This document shows, one piece after another, positions 1 to 8,531 of a stretch of DNA of 29,951 nucleotides; position 1 is the first letter of the stretch; each line of letters starts with the position of its first letter. This DNA is from JAFGRR01 sp964563855 (GTDB lineage: Bacteria; Planctomycetota; Phycisphaerae; UBA1845; Fen-1342): contig CAZLYU010000047.1 in the NCBI GenBank assembly GCA_964563855.1, positions 1-29,951 on the forward strand. Reading direction: 5' to 3'. The notes beneath the pieces were generated by a model. The model saw only the letters and a list, made by a program, of their open reading frames with translations, made no database searches and was not told the origin of the DNA. Made by a program: the position numbers and the translations under genes.

Positions 1-53
<53 letters not shown>

Positions 54-74
54 TTAGACGTTTCTGCATTACTA

Positions 75-443
75 ATGTTGCCATGTGTTACGCACATTCG
101 AAGGGGTAGTGTCACCGGGGCTATTGTCGCTGCCGGCCTCGTTGCACTGGTTGGATGTGGTGCTATGGTCATTGTCACTGTGAGCGTCGTCTCGCCACAT
201 ATCCTGCGCATGGCAGTTCCACTTCCATGGTTATTGATATGCGCTGCAATTATCATATGGGCTGCGACTGCGTTGACATGCCTTGTAGCTGCTCTACGTT
301 CGGCGCGTCGCTTGCGGCTCTCGGAGAGTGGCCTCTGCGTTAGCTGCGGATACAAATGTGTTGGTAACCCGCATATGTGCACCGAGTGCGGATATGTGTT
401 CAGACACTCGGATAATTCGGTTCGCGCCGAGCCTAGCGCATGA
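75..443 (+). CDS. small membrane protein with C-terminal zinc ribbon, possibly 5'-truncated
   Basis: A 122-residue protein with two hydrophobic segments (about residues 15-42 and 50-73), then a short basic stretch and a C-terminal four-cysteine knuckle, CVSCGY then CTECGY. That arrangement, CxxCGY followed by CxxCG, is very common in small planctomycete proteins, where it is taken to bind zinc; its function is unknown. No ribosome binding site precedes the ATG, and the frame is open upstream into the poly-C run, so the true start may be missing. Codon use is visibly less GC-rich than in the rest of the window. Its last 11 bases overlap the end of the convergent membrane gene. Confidence 0.6.
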   Translation: MLPCVTHIRRGSVTGAIVAAGLVALVGCGAMVIVTVSVVSPHILRMAVPLPWLLICAAIIIWAATALTCLVAALRSARRLRLSESGLCVSCGYKCVGNPHMCTECGYVFRHSDNSVRAEPSA

Positions 444-855
444 GCGTGACCACCGCGAACATCACGGCCAACGCCATCGCCGTGACGCCGAGCGGCGCCT
501 GATAGACCGTCAGGGCCGCTCGAAGCTTCTCGCCCTGTGCAGCCGCCGACGCCTGCCGCTGCAAAGCGTACTTGCTGATCAGGCCGTAGCCCAGCAGGAA
601 TCCCAGCCCGATCTCCGTGAGCGCCAGCACGAGATAGACCAACCACCAGATCGGTGCGATCGTCAAAACGCCCACGCCGCGAACCACCCCGAACAGATCA
701 ATGAGCCCCCAGAGCAATAGCACCACGCCGATCCAGCTCTGGTAAGGCGCCAGCTTGTTGATAAGATCCTTCGCGTTCGGCTGCTTCGCGATCACCAGAT
801 TCGCCGCTCCCAGCAGACCGCCAACAAACAAAGCCGTTACCGAAATCAGCCACAT
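433..855 (-). CDS. four-helix integral membrane protein, unknown function
   Basis: A 140-residue protein with four hydrophobic segments (roughly residues 2-22, 38-58, 68-92 and 118-139) and a short positively charged, Gln/Ala-rich loop before the last helix. No family motif was recognised. The ATG at 855 is chosen over the in-frame ATG at 888 because an AAGGAG sits six bases before it, and the longer form would add a very basic, charged N-terminus in front of the first helix. It lies downstream of metXW on the same strand, about 150 bases away, and converges on the zinc-ribbon gene with an 11-base overlap. Confidence 0.7.
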   Translation of the reverse strand: MWLISVTALFVGGLLGAANLVIAKQPNAKDLINKLAPYQSWIGVVLLLWGLIDLFGVVRGVGVLTIAPIWWLVYLVLALTEIGLGFLLGYGLISKYALQRQASAAAQGEKLRAALTVYQAPLGVTAMALAVMFAVVTLMR

Positions 856-861
856 CACGCG

Positions 862-867
862 CTCCTT
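862..867 (-). promoter_or_regulatory. ribosome binding site deciding the start at 855
   Basis: AAGGAG on the minus strand, six bases before the ATG at 855. It supports the 140-residue form of the four-helix membrane protein over the 151-residue form. Confidence 0.6.
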
Positions 868-1005
868 CCTGCGACGATCGGGTTCCATGTCGTCCTAGTG
901 TCCATCCACCGTCCGCCCCGCGCCGCCATGCAACGGTCGGACGTGTTCAGATAGACCGCGAAGTCCGGCCGCCTGACGCGCCATCCCCATCTCTCGGTTC
1001 GTTGA

Positions 1006-2913
1006 TCAGCGCGCCTTCAGCAGATACACCGCCTCCGCCGCACGCAGATTCGACCCCCACCGCCGCGTGCGTCCCGCCGGGCTCAGGAACAGACGATCGA
1101 GAATGGTGATCTCCTGCTCGCGGCAATACCGCTCGAAGTCGCGCACGCTGAGAATCCGCAAATTCGGCGAGTTGTGCCACGCTTTCTCGGGCTCATCGCC
1201 GCGCGGCGTGCAACCCGTGCGAATCAACTCCCAGCGCCGGCGCCAATACGCGAAGTTTGGAAAGCTCACGATTGCGTACCGCCCGATGCGCAGCATCTCG
1301 CGCAACACCAGACTCGGACGGTGCAATTGCTGCAGCGTCTTCGAGAGCACCACGAAATCCCACGACTTGTCAGCGAAACTCCGCAGGTCGTGCTCCAAGT
1401 CAAACTGCACCAGCGTCAGACTGCGCTCGATCGCCGACGCCAAGAGGTCTTGATCGAGCTCGACCCCCATCGCATCGATCTCACGCTCTCGCGACAGATA
1501 CGCCAGCAACCCGCCGTCGCCGCACCCCAGATCCAGCACCGCACTGCGCGGCTTGATCCATTGCGCGATCTGCTCATAGTCCGCCCGCCGCCAGCGCTGC
1601 GGCTCGTCCGGCGTCGGTCCAGCCACCGCCGCGACAGTCGGCAACCCACGCGCCGCCGAACGCTTCACCACGTCCGGATGGTCCGGCGTGCCCCGCAGAA
1701 AGCCGCCGATCAGTCGACTCAGGATCTCCGGTTCGAGCAAGAACGCGTCATGACCCAACGGCGAGTCAATATCCACATAAGACACATCCTTCTGGTTCGC
1801 CAGCAGTGCGTCCACGATGTCGCGGCTCTGCTGCGAAGTGAACAGCCAGTCGGTGCTGAAGCTGATGACCAGAAAACGCGACTGCACGTCGCGCAGCGCC
1901 GCCGCCAACGAGCCCGAGCGACGCGTCAGGTCGTAGTAGTCCAGCGCCTTGGTGATGTACAGATACGAGTTCGCGTCAAACCGCTCGACGAATGACTGCC
2001 CCTGATGGTCGAGATAGGTCTCAACCGAGAACTCCGCGCCAAAGTCGTACGCATAGTGATCCGCGGAGCGCAGCTCACGACCAAACTTCGCATGCATGCT
2101 CTGCTCAGACAGATACGTGATGTGCGCCAGCATGCGTGCGACCGCCAGCCCGCCGTCCGGCTGCCCCGCGGCGTGGTACCGACCGCCGTTGAACCCCGGG
2201 TCGCGCTGAATCGCCGCCCGGCCGACCGCGTCAAACGCGATCGACTGCGCACTCTGCCGCGCCGTCGTCGCCAGCGGCACGACCGCAAGCACACGCTCCG
2301 GGTACCGCACCGCCCACTCCAGCGCCTGCATCCCGCCCATCGATCCGCCCACGACCGCCAGCAACTGCGTCACGCCCAAATGCTCGACCAGCCGCTTTTG
2401 CACCTTCACCATGTCTTCCACGGTGACAACCGGAAACGCCAGCCCCCACGGCTCGCCCGTCGCCGGATTGATGCTGCTCGGACCGGTCGTGCCGCTGCAA
2501 CCCCCGAGCACGTTCGAACTGATCACGAAGTATTGGTTCGTATCAATGCCCTTGCCCGGCCCGATCATCTGCTCCCACCAGCCTGCCTTGCGATCGCTCG
2601 CGCTGTGATAGCCGGCCGCGTGCGCATCACCCGACAGCGCGTGACACACCAACACCGCGTTCGACGCCTGCGCGTTCAGCTCGCCATACGTCTCAAACGC
2701 CACATCGATCGGCCCCAACGCCCGCCCGCACTCGAGCTGCAGTGCATGCGGCGGCTCAAACAGACGCACCGTCCGCCGCTCGACAAGCCCAATCGAGTCG
2801 GCCGGAAACAGGCTCGCCGTGGTCGAAGCCGCCGGCGCGTCGTCTCGCTGCGGTGTGGGTTGAGGCGACTCGATGGCGGGCTCGGCGGTCGGTGGCGGGT
2901 GGTTCTCAGCCAT
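1006..2913 (-). CDS. metXW: homoserine O-acyltransferase MetX fused to MetW
   Basis: A 635-residue two-domain protein. Residues about 40-410 are a MetX-type alpha/beta-hydrolase: nucleophile Ser191 in GGSMGG, then Asp355 in STDWLF and His388 in GHDAFLL complete the triad. After a linker of about 30 residues, 445-635 match MetW, a SAM-methyltransferase-like fold with the glycine loop DLGCGDG at 461-467. MetX activates homoserine with acetyl- or succinyl-CoA for methionine synthesis; acyl choice cannot be read safely here. metX and metW are usually separate adjacent genes, and some MetX enzymes are reported to need MetW for activity, which would make a fusion sensible. The N-terminal 38 residues are Pro/Ala-rich and probably disordered. 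No metY/metZ gene lies nearby. The family call is secure. Confidence 0.93.
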   Translation of the reverse strand: MAENHPPPTAEPAIESPQPTPQRDDAPAASTTASLFPADSIGLVERRTVRLFEPPHALQLECGRALGPIDVAFETYGELNAQASNAVLVCHALSGDAHAAGYHSASDRKAGWWEQMIGPGKGIDTNQYFVISSNVLGGCSGTTGPSSINPATGEPWGLAFPVVTVEDMVKVQKRLVEHLGVTQLLAVVGGSMGGMQALEWAVRYPERVLAVVPLATTARQSAQSIAFDAVGRAAIQRDPGFNGGRYHAAGQPDGGLAVARMLAHITYLSEQSMHAKFGRELRSADHYAYDFGAEFSVETYLDHQGQSFVERFDANSYLYITKALDYYDLTRRSGSLAAALRDVQSRFLVISFSTDWLFTSQQSRDIVDALLANQKDVSYVDIDSPLGHDAFLLEPEILSRLIGGFLRGTPDHPDVVKRSAARGLPTVAAVAGPTPDEPQRWRRADYEQIAQWIKPRSAVLDLGCGDGGLLAYLSREREIDAMGVELDQDLLASAIERSLTLVQFDLEHDLRSFADKSWDFVVLSKTLQQLHRPSLVLREMLRIGRYAIVSFPNFAYWRRRWELIRTGCTPRGDEPEKAWHNSPNLRILSVRDFERYCREQEITILDRLFLSPAGRTRRWGSNLRAAEAVYLLKAR

Positions 2914-3379
2914 AGTCGCCAGAATTATAGGCGGATCTCCAAGCCCCAGCGGTCAGCATCCGCGACACGCCCTACTGATCACCAACGACCGACCCGACAG
3001 CCTGTTCAGTTCGCGAATCAGCTATGACTTCCCCGCTCTCGGCTCCGAAGTCGACGACGACGTCGCCGTGATCGTCACCGACAACGCCCCGGCCAACAAC
3101 GGGGGCCATGGCGTCACCATGTGGGGGCCTGGGAGCTTCGAAGCTGTTTTCGTCCCGACCAACGCGCTCGGAGACTACAACGGCGATTGCTTCGTCGACA
3201 TCACCGACTTCGACGTGCTGGTTGCCGGCCTGTGTCGCGTCGGCGACTTCATCTACGACGACAGCCTGCGAGTCTTCGACTGGAACGATGACGACCTGCT
3301 CAGCATCGCCGACGTCGCCCGTTTCCAAAGCGAGTTCCGCGGCGCTTCGACGCCCATCGTCGACTGCGTGCCGCAGTAA
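2873..3379 (+). pseudogene. C-terminal fragment of a secreted dockerin-like protein
   Basis: The open frame encodes two EF-hand-like loops of the dockerin type I pattern: DYNGDCFVDITD and, about 35 residues later, DWNDDDLLSIAD. These are followed closely by the stop, as expected for the C-terminus of a large planctomycete secreted protein. The preceding part (SRISYDFPALGSEVDDDVAV... and GGHGVTMWGPGSF) reads like the end of an extracellular domain. No signal peptide, ribosome site or convincing start exists, and the only ATG (2873) lies antisense within metXW; recognisable sequence begins near 2970. I infer a remnant of a larger gene cut by a rearrangement next to metXW. Confidence 0.55.
2924..2929 (-). 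promoter_or_regulatory. candidate -10 box for metXW, near-leaderless
   Basis: The minus strand carries a perfect TATAAT ten bases before the metXW ATG, an unusual A/T island in GC-rich DNA. A start of transcription about seven bases downstream would leave only a few untranslated bases, and no Shine-Dalgarno sequence is visible. No good -35 was found at 16-18 bases, so this is tentative. Confidence 0.35.
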
Positions 3380-3655
3380 ACACCGATAGCGCGCGCTACG
3401 GCTGGCGGCGACGCCGCACTGTCGCCGCCAGAGCCTGCCGCGCCATCTGTAACGCGGCGGCGCGTCACGGCCGTGTCCGCCACGCTCGCTTTCACGTGCT
3501 TCGCCGTCCCAGATAGCTGAGAGACGCTGGATCGCCGCTGCGATCCCCCCCGTCAGTTTCACGCCACGCCGGCTTTCGCTACCCTCCACCCACCCAACCG
3601 ACGCCGCCGAAGCGGGGCCGAGTCGGGCTCAGCGACCACAGGGACAAACGCACCC
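3380..3655. other. intergenic gap, nothing recognised
   Basis: This 276-base stretch between the dockerin-like remnant and the MFS gene is GC-rich and has no recognisable coding frame, RNA or strong hairpin. It must hold the promoter of the MFS gene, but no clear -10/-35 pair was seen. Confidence 0.4.
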
Positions 3656-4990
3656 GTGTCGACCGCGTCCAAAACAGCTTCGCCGACCGCCCAGCCTGTC
3701 GCCGCATCCGTATTCCGCAACGTCCCCTTCATGCTGCTCTGCGGCGGATACTTCATCTCCGCATTCGGCGACAGTCTGAACGACAACGGCCAGTTGGCAA
3801 TGATGGACGCCCTGCAGAGCGATCGCTCCACGCGGCTCATGGCGCTCATGCTCTTCGGCCTCTTCGCCCCATTCTTCATCCTCGGTCCCGTTGCCGGGTT
3901 CGCCGCCGACCGCCTCGGCCGCCGACGCGTCATGATCGCCGCCGACATCACCCGCGCTTTTATCGTCCTCAGCTTCACCCCGCTCATTCCGTGGCTGCTC
4001 GCCAACAGCGCCGGCGACTACACCGTCATGTTCACCCAGATGATGCTCGGCTCGCTCGCGGTCTTCTTCTCCCCGGCTCGGCAAGCCCTGGTGCCCGTGC
4101 TCGTTCGGCCCGATCAGCTCGTCCGCGCCAACGCCGTCATCAGCGCTCTCGCCCCCGTCGGCGCGATGGTCGGCTTCCTCGTCGGCGGCGTGATCGTCGA
4201 TGTCGGCGGTCCCGAGTGGAACTTCCGCACCAACTTCCTCACCTATCTCATCAGCGCCACGCTCATCGCGCTCATCGTGGTGCGCCCACGCATCGGCCAC
4301 GAACCCAAATCCACAACACCACTCGCAACGCCCGCCAAACACCTCGACTCATTCGCCGCCGGCTTCACCTACGTCGCCACCCACCAGCGCGTCTTGCAGA
4401 TGATCCTCCTCGGGGCGCTCTTCTGGGGCGTCTCCGGCGTCGTTTACTCGGTCGTCCCCGCGTTCGTCGTCAAGCTCACGCAAGGCGACTACACCACCGT
4501 CGGCACGTTCCGCGCGCTGCCCGCCGTCGGCATGCTCGCCGGCGCAGCCCTGATGGCCCTGCTCGGCAATCGGCTCGGCGTACGCGGCGCCGTGCTCATC
4601 GGCCTCGCCGGAGCAGGATCATCGCTCGCCTTCCTCGCCGCCGCCTTCTACCGGAGTTGGTCCGGCGCCTCGGCCATGACCCTGCTCGTCTTGCTCGGCG
4701 TCGCGGGCTCGATGCTGCTCGTTACGATCATGTCGTCCCTGCAACGCTTCACCCCCAACACCCGCCGCGGCCGCGTCTTCGGCGTCTCCGACATGACCAC
4801 CATGGGCGCGATGGTGCTCGCCACCGGTCTCCTCGGCCTGCCCAAGATTCCCGGGCTCGATCGATACGTGCCCCTGCTGCTGTTGCTCACCGCCGCCGGC
4901 ATGCTCGGGGCGTTGGTCGTCGCCGCATACATCTATCGACGCAACGCTCGCAAATGGCGATTGTTGTCGCCCACCAAAATGATAGACTAG
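3656..4990 (+). CDS. major facilitator superfamily transporter
   Basis: A 444-residue protein with about twelve hydrophobic segments and the MFS motif A between helices 2 and 3 (GFAADRLGRRRVM, residues 81-93). The stretch FFSPARQALVPVLVRPDQLVRANA in helix 4-5 resembles the MFS_3 / DHA3 exporter branch and also LplT-type lysophospholipid carriers, so the substrate is undetermined. Start is GTG at 3656, with AGGGA about eleven bases before; an upstream start is not excluded. It ends 216 bases before prfB on the same strand but is probably transcribed separately. It is likely an inner-membrane exporter; the family is secure, the substrate unknown. Confidence 0.88.
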   Translation: MSTASKTASPTAQPVAASVFRNVPFMLLCGGYFISAFGDSLNDNGQLAMMDALQSDRSTRLMALMLFGLFAPFFILGPVAGFAADRLGRRRVMIAADITRAFIVLSFTPLIPWLLANSAGDYTVMFTQMMLGSLAVFFSPARQALVPVLVRPDQLVRANAVISALAPVGAMVGFLVGGVIVDVGGPEWNFRTNFLTYLISATLIALIVVRPRIGHEPKSTTPLATPAKHLDSFAAGFTYVATHQRVLQMILLGALFWGVSGVVYSVVPAFVVKLTQGDYTTVGTFRALPAVGMLAGAALMALLGNRLGVRGAVLIGLAGAGSSLAFLAAAFYRSWSGASAMTLLVLLGVAGSMLLVTIMSSLQRFTPNTRRGRVFGVSDMTTMGAMVLATGLLGLPKIPGLDRYVPLLLLLTAAGMLGALVVAAYIYRRNARKWRLLSPTKMID

Positions 4991-5206
4991 GGTGTCCGAC
5001 TAAGTTGTCCGCACCCACAGCAGGGGGGGAGCCGCTTTGGAAGCCACCACCGCCGCCGACGTCGACTGCCCAGCGTGACACGCGCTCGGTCGTCTTACTG
5101 CCAGCGCTGCCAGGTGGCGTTCTAGACGAGTCTCGTACGAGTATTCGAGCGCGCCTTGAGCCCCGGCCGCAGATAGCTAAACTCCGTTGCAAAGGAGTGA
5201 ACCCGC

Positions 5207-6320
5207 ATGACCTTCGAAGATCCCGCCGCCGCGCTCACCCAGCTCTCCGCCCGTATTCACTCGATTCGGGACTCGCTTTGACTTGCCAACCAAGCGTGAC
5301 CGGCTCACGACCCTCAGCCGCCAGATGGAGCGCCCCGACTTCTGGGACAACCAGGAGCAGGCCCAACAAGTCGTCAGCGAGATGAAACGGCTACGCGGCC
5401 AGGTCGAGCCCGTGCAAGACCTGCTGCAACGCACCGAAGACGTCGGCGTACTGCTCGAACTCGCCGACGAAGAAACCGGTGAAGACGCCGCCGACGAGGT
5501 GCAGACCGCACTCGATGAGCTCACCCAAAAAACCGACCAGGTCGAACTGCTCACCCTCCTCTCCGGCAAGAACGACCCCCGCGACTGCTTCTTCAGTATT
5601 CAGGCCGGCGCCGGCGGCGTCGACGCGTCCGACTTCGCCGAAATGCTCCTACGCATGTACGTCATGTACTTCGAACGAGCCGGTTTCAAGGCCGCCGAAG
5701 TCGAACGCAACAACGGCGACGAAGCGGGAATCCAATCCGTCACGCTCGAAGTCTCCGGCCCGTACGCCTACGGCTATCTCTCCTGCGAAGCCGGCGTCCA
5801 TCGCCTGGTGCGGATCAGCCCGTTCAACGCCCAGGGCAAGCGCCAAACCAGTTTCGCCGCGGTCGATGTGCTGCCGGTATTCGAAGAGGCGAAGCTCGAG
5901 ATCGCCGAAGCCGACATCGACTTCGAGTTCTTCCGGCGCGCGTCGGGCGCCGGCGGGCAGAACGTAAACAAAGTCGCCACCGCCGTCCGCGCCAAGCACA
6001 AGCCCACCGGCATGGTCGTCGAGTGCGTCAACGAGCGCAGTCAAGCCCAGAACAAACGCATGGCCATGAGCATCCTCCAGTCAAAGCTCGAACAGGCCGA
6101 ACAGGCCAAACGCGACGCCGAACTCGCCAAAATCTACGGCGAAAAGGGTGAGATCGCCTGGGGCAACCAGATCCGCAGCTACGTCATCCACGGGTCAACG
6201 ATTCACGTGAAAGACCACCGCACCAACTTCGCGATCGGCGACGTCAACCGTGTGCTCAACGGCGAAGTCCAGCCCTTCATCGACGCCCGCCTCCGCGAAC
6301 GGCTGAACAAAGACGACTGA
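5207..6320 (+). CDS. prfB: peptide chain release factor 2, with +1 programmed frameshift
   Basis: Reading starts at ATG 5207 after AAAGGAG (5191-5197). A first 24-codon frame ends CTT TGA C, and a +1 slip at 5279 continues as DLPTKRDRL, giving about 370 residues against about 365 in E. coli. The protein has the RF2 stop-codon tripeptide SPF (in VRISPFNAQGKRQ) and the catalytic GGQ in RASGAGGQNVNKV, which acts in peptidyl-tRNA hydrolysis at the ribosome. RF2 reads UGA and UAA. The in-frame UGA gives the known autoregulation: low RF2 favours slippage and more RF2. Calling the gene only from the downstream TTG at 5283 would lose the N-terminus. Confidence 0.95.
5264..5282 (+). promoter_or_regulatory. 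prfB: prfB +1 recoding site
   Basis: The slip site CTT TGA C (5276-5282) matches the canonical bacterial RF2 recoding signal: tRNA-Leu on CUU re-pairs with UUU while the slow UGA C waits. The upstream stimulator is weak: instead of a strong purine run three bases before CTT there is only CGGGA (5267-5271), followed by CTCG before the CTT. Confidence 0.9.
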
Positions 6321-6353
6321 TCCCCCCCGACAGCCCCGTCGCGCCCGATCCTC

Positions 6354-6382
6354 GACGAAGTTCCCCGCGAAGCGGAATCGTC
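6354..6382. terminator. hairpin between convergent prfB and PEP-CTERM gene
   Basis: An inverted repeat with arms GACGA..TTCC and GGAA.TCGTC (one two-base bulge) and a nine-base loop lies between the two convergent genes. It could stop transcription from either side, but no T-run follows on either strand. Confidence 0.3.
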
Positions 6383-6465
6383 AGGCGTGCTGCCTACGTC
6401 GTCGTCCTCGATCCCGATGCAAGTCGCAACTTGACCGAGCCCTGCTCCTGGTCTGCTGTCCTCGG

Positions 6466-7222
6466 CTAGCGACGCCGAATCACCAGACCAGCGAGCGCAA
6501 CCAACACCAGACTTGCCGGCTCGGGAATAAACGAAACCATCGGCGTGTCCGCGACCTTCCCAAACAGGTCCGACCCTGTCAGCGGCGTCGCAGAACCGAA
6601 CGTCACCGTCTCGCCGCTCACGCCGGACTGATCAAAGCCCGCCGTGTTGGTGCCGAGATACAGATCGCCAACGAAGCCGGCGGGCGCTTCAACGGTGATT
6701 GTGCCAAGCAGGTAGAAGAGGCGATCTTCGACGGCGTCATAGTACGAGTCCGTGTCATGGCCGCCGAGCGACAGGGGTAGCGAAGCCGCCCCTAGACCAA
6801 ACCGAGTCACGTTGATCAATGTGAAGTCCGGACCGGCCGGCTCGGGGTCACCCGCCGTCCCTCCGAAGTCCGAACCCGGTTCCCAACGGGTCCATCCAAT
6901 CCAGAAGGTCGGGGCGTAGTCGTTGTTGAGCATCGCGGTGGTGACATCCAGGCCGGGAACCTCCACTACATCCACGCCGACGGCATTCCACTGGTCGACG
7001 ATCCCCGTCGTCGCGTCGATGCCGATCTCCGCCCAAACGCCCCACGTCACCGAGATCGGCGACGAACTCGGCCCGATGACGATCGGATACGCGCCGGCGA
7101 TGTCGTGATTCGGCGTCCCGTCAACGGTCGGCTCGCGGCTCGCCAAAGCTGATCCGCAAGTCGCCCGCGTTCGCCGTCGCCGCCGCCAGTGCAGCCCCAG
7201 TGATCAGAAGTGCTCGAAACAT
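6466..7222 (-). CDS. PEP-CTERM exoprotein, frameshifted after signal peptide
   Basis: The body (6466-7146) is a secreted-type protein ending IPEPASLVLVALAGLVIRRR: PEP motif, hydrophobic helix, Arg cluster, i.e. a PEP-CTERM sorting tail handled by exosortases. That frame has no signal peptide. One begins at ATG 7222 in another frame, MFRALLITGAALAAATANAG, with a clear A-x-A-type cleavage site, and ends at TGA 7121-7123. Joining the two needs a +1 shift (one extra base in the DNA), most naturally between about 7122 and 7160. This is a recent frameshift mutation or a sequencing error; if real, the protein would not be exported. Function beyond being an exoprotein is unknown. No exosortase gene is in the window. 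Confidence 0.75.
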
Positions 7223-7442
7223 GTCGTTTCCCCGCGATGGAAAATGATGGACATGGGCGCAGCCAAGACCTTCTCGGACCACGCCGTGCCGCCAAGGTTT
7301 AGGCGCGCCCACAACCGCCCGGCAGGCAACACCGCCAAAATCAAAGCGATAAGCCCACCCCAACCGGAAATGCGTCAGGCGTCGCTGCCTGACGTCTTCG
7401 ACGATCGCCCACGCGATCATCGACACACCCGGCTCCACGCCC

Positions 7443-8483
7443 CTACAAATTCGTCCGCCGACTGAACTCGCGGTCGTCGCGCTGTCGGGCGGCGGTGGCG
7501 TGCTTCAGCGTTTGCTGCTCGACATAGCTCAGACTGTTGATGCCGTGTTCCTTCACCTTCTTCAAGATGCGGTCCACCTCAGCCTCGATCCGCTGCTGCT
7601 CCGCCTGCTTCTGCTCCCACGCACCCGGGTTCGGGTTAGGTGGCGGCGTTGGCGTGCGATCAACCGACGTGCGACGACCGCCAAACAGCCGTCCGAAGAA
7701 GCCTCCGCCTCCACCGCCACGCGAACGCGACGGGCGGTACGCCCGCCCGCGAACGTCAAAGCGCTCATCACTGATGAGCATGCCGGCGCGGGCGGCCTGC
7801 AACTGCTGAAAACAAGCAAAGCCCGCGAAGAACGCGATCGCCAGCAGCATGAATCGACCGTTCATCAACCCGAATCCCGCAAACAGCATCGCCCCGCCGA
7901 TGCCCACCTGACACGCCAAAACCGTAGCTCGCTGCAGCCCCATGAATCGCCAGAGCACCGCACGAAAGATCTGCCCGCCGTCAAGCGGAAACACCGGCAG
8001 CATGTTGAACACGAACAAGATCAGATTCAGAAAGTAAAACTGCTCCAGCAGCGCAAAGCCATAGCCCGGCATTTCCGTCCCCACGATCGGCAGAAAGCCG
8101 AACGCGAGGTAGCCATAGAATGATGACGGCCCCGCCAGAAACAGCGACAGCGCCGCCCCCACGCAAAAGATCACGTTCACCAGCGGTCCGGCCATCACCG
8201 TGACGAACTGGTTCCACGGACGCATCGGCGCCCACGGATACGCGATGCCGCCCAGCGGCCAGAGCATGATCGTGTGCGCGTCGCCGCCAACCGCACGCGC
8301 CCCAAAGCAGTGCCCATACTCGTGCGCCAGCACGATCCCGTACAGCATCCCGAGCCAAATCAGCGTGTCACTCGTCGGATTCTGCAGAAACCAGAACGCG
8401 GTAAACACGAGGAACAACACGTGCAGGCGGATGTCGATGTCGAACAGCCGGCCGACCTTGAACGATCCGCTCAGAAAATCCAT
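7443..8483 (-). CDS. M50 site-2 protease-type intramembrane metalloprotease
   Basis: A 346-residue membrane protein. The zinc motif HEYGH is at 54-58, and the third-ligand motif NMLPVFPLDGG at 160-170, both in hydrophobic segments, as in site-2 proteases of family M50. About six hydrophobic segments fill residues 20-220. A basic Gly-rich linker (about 250-275) and a Pro-rich stretch lead to a C-terminal helical segment, EVDRILKKVKEHGINSLSYVEQQTL, resembling the cytoplasmic extension seen on some rhomboid proteases. It lacks a PDZ domain, so it is closer to the small SpoIVFB-like group than to RseP. Substrate unknown. It follows the Nudix gene by 48 bases on the same strand. Confidence 0.88.
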   Translation of the reverse strand: MDFLSGSFKVGRLFDIDIRLHVLFLVFTAFWFLQNPTSDTLIWLGMLYGIVLAHEYGHCFGARAVGGDAHTIMLWPLGGIAYPWAPMRPWNQFVTVMAGPLVNVIFCVGAALSLFLAGPSSFYGYLAFGFLPIVGTEMPGYGFALLEQFYFLNLILFVFNMLPVFPLDGGQIFRAVLWRFMGLQRATVLACQVGIGGAMLFAGFGLMNGRFMLLAIAFFAGFACFQQLQAARAGMLISDERFDVRGRAYRPSRSRGGGGGGFFGRLFGGRRTSVDRTPTPPPNPNPGAWEQKQAEQQRIEAEVDRILKKVKEHGINSLSYVEQQTLKHATAARQRDDREFSRRTNL

Positions 8484-8531
8484 GCCAGGGCGCCCCTTCA
8501 GGGAGGAGACCGCGATGCCGCGTCAAGCATT

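Noticed and set aside
2005..3027. Plus-strand open frame opposite metXW
   Set aside because: Arg-rich antisense shadow with no start signal.
2914..3100. SAM or other methionine riboswitch upstream of metXW
   Set aside because: No conserved riboswitch core or terminator hairpin could be found; the space is occupied by the dockerin-like remnant.
4991..5206. Promoter for prfB (TTGAGC, 16 bases, TAAACT at 5156-5183)
   Set aside because: The boxes are weak and would place the transcript start within a few bases of the ribosome site; not enough to call.
3991..5385. Plus-strand Arg/His-rich open frame of 464 codons across the MFS gene and prfB start
   Set aside because: Low-complexity Arg-rich translation in an alternate frame; it covers two real genes and lacks any motif.
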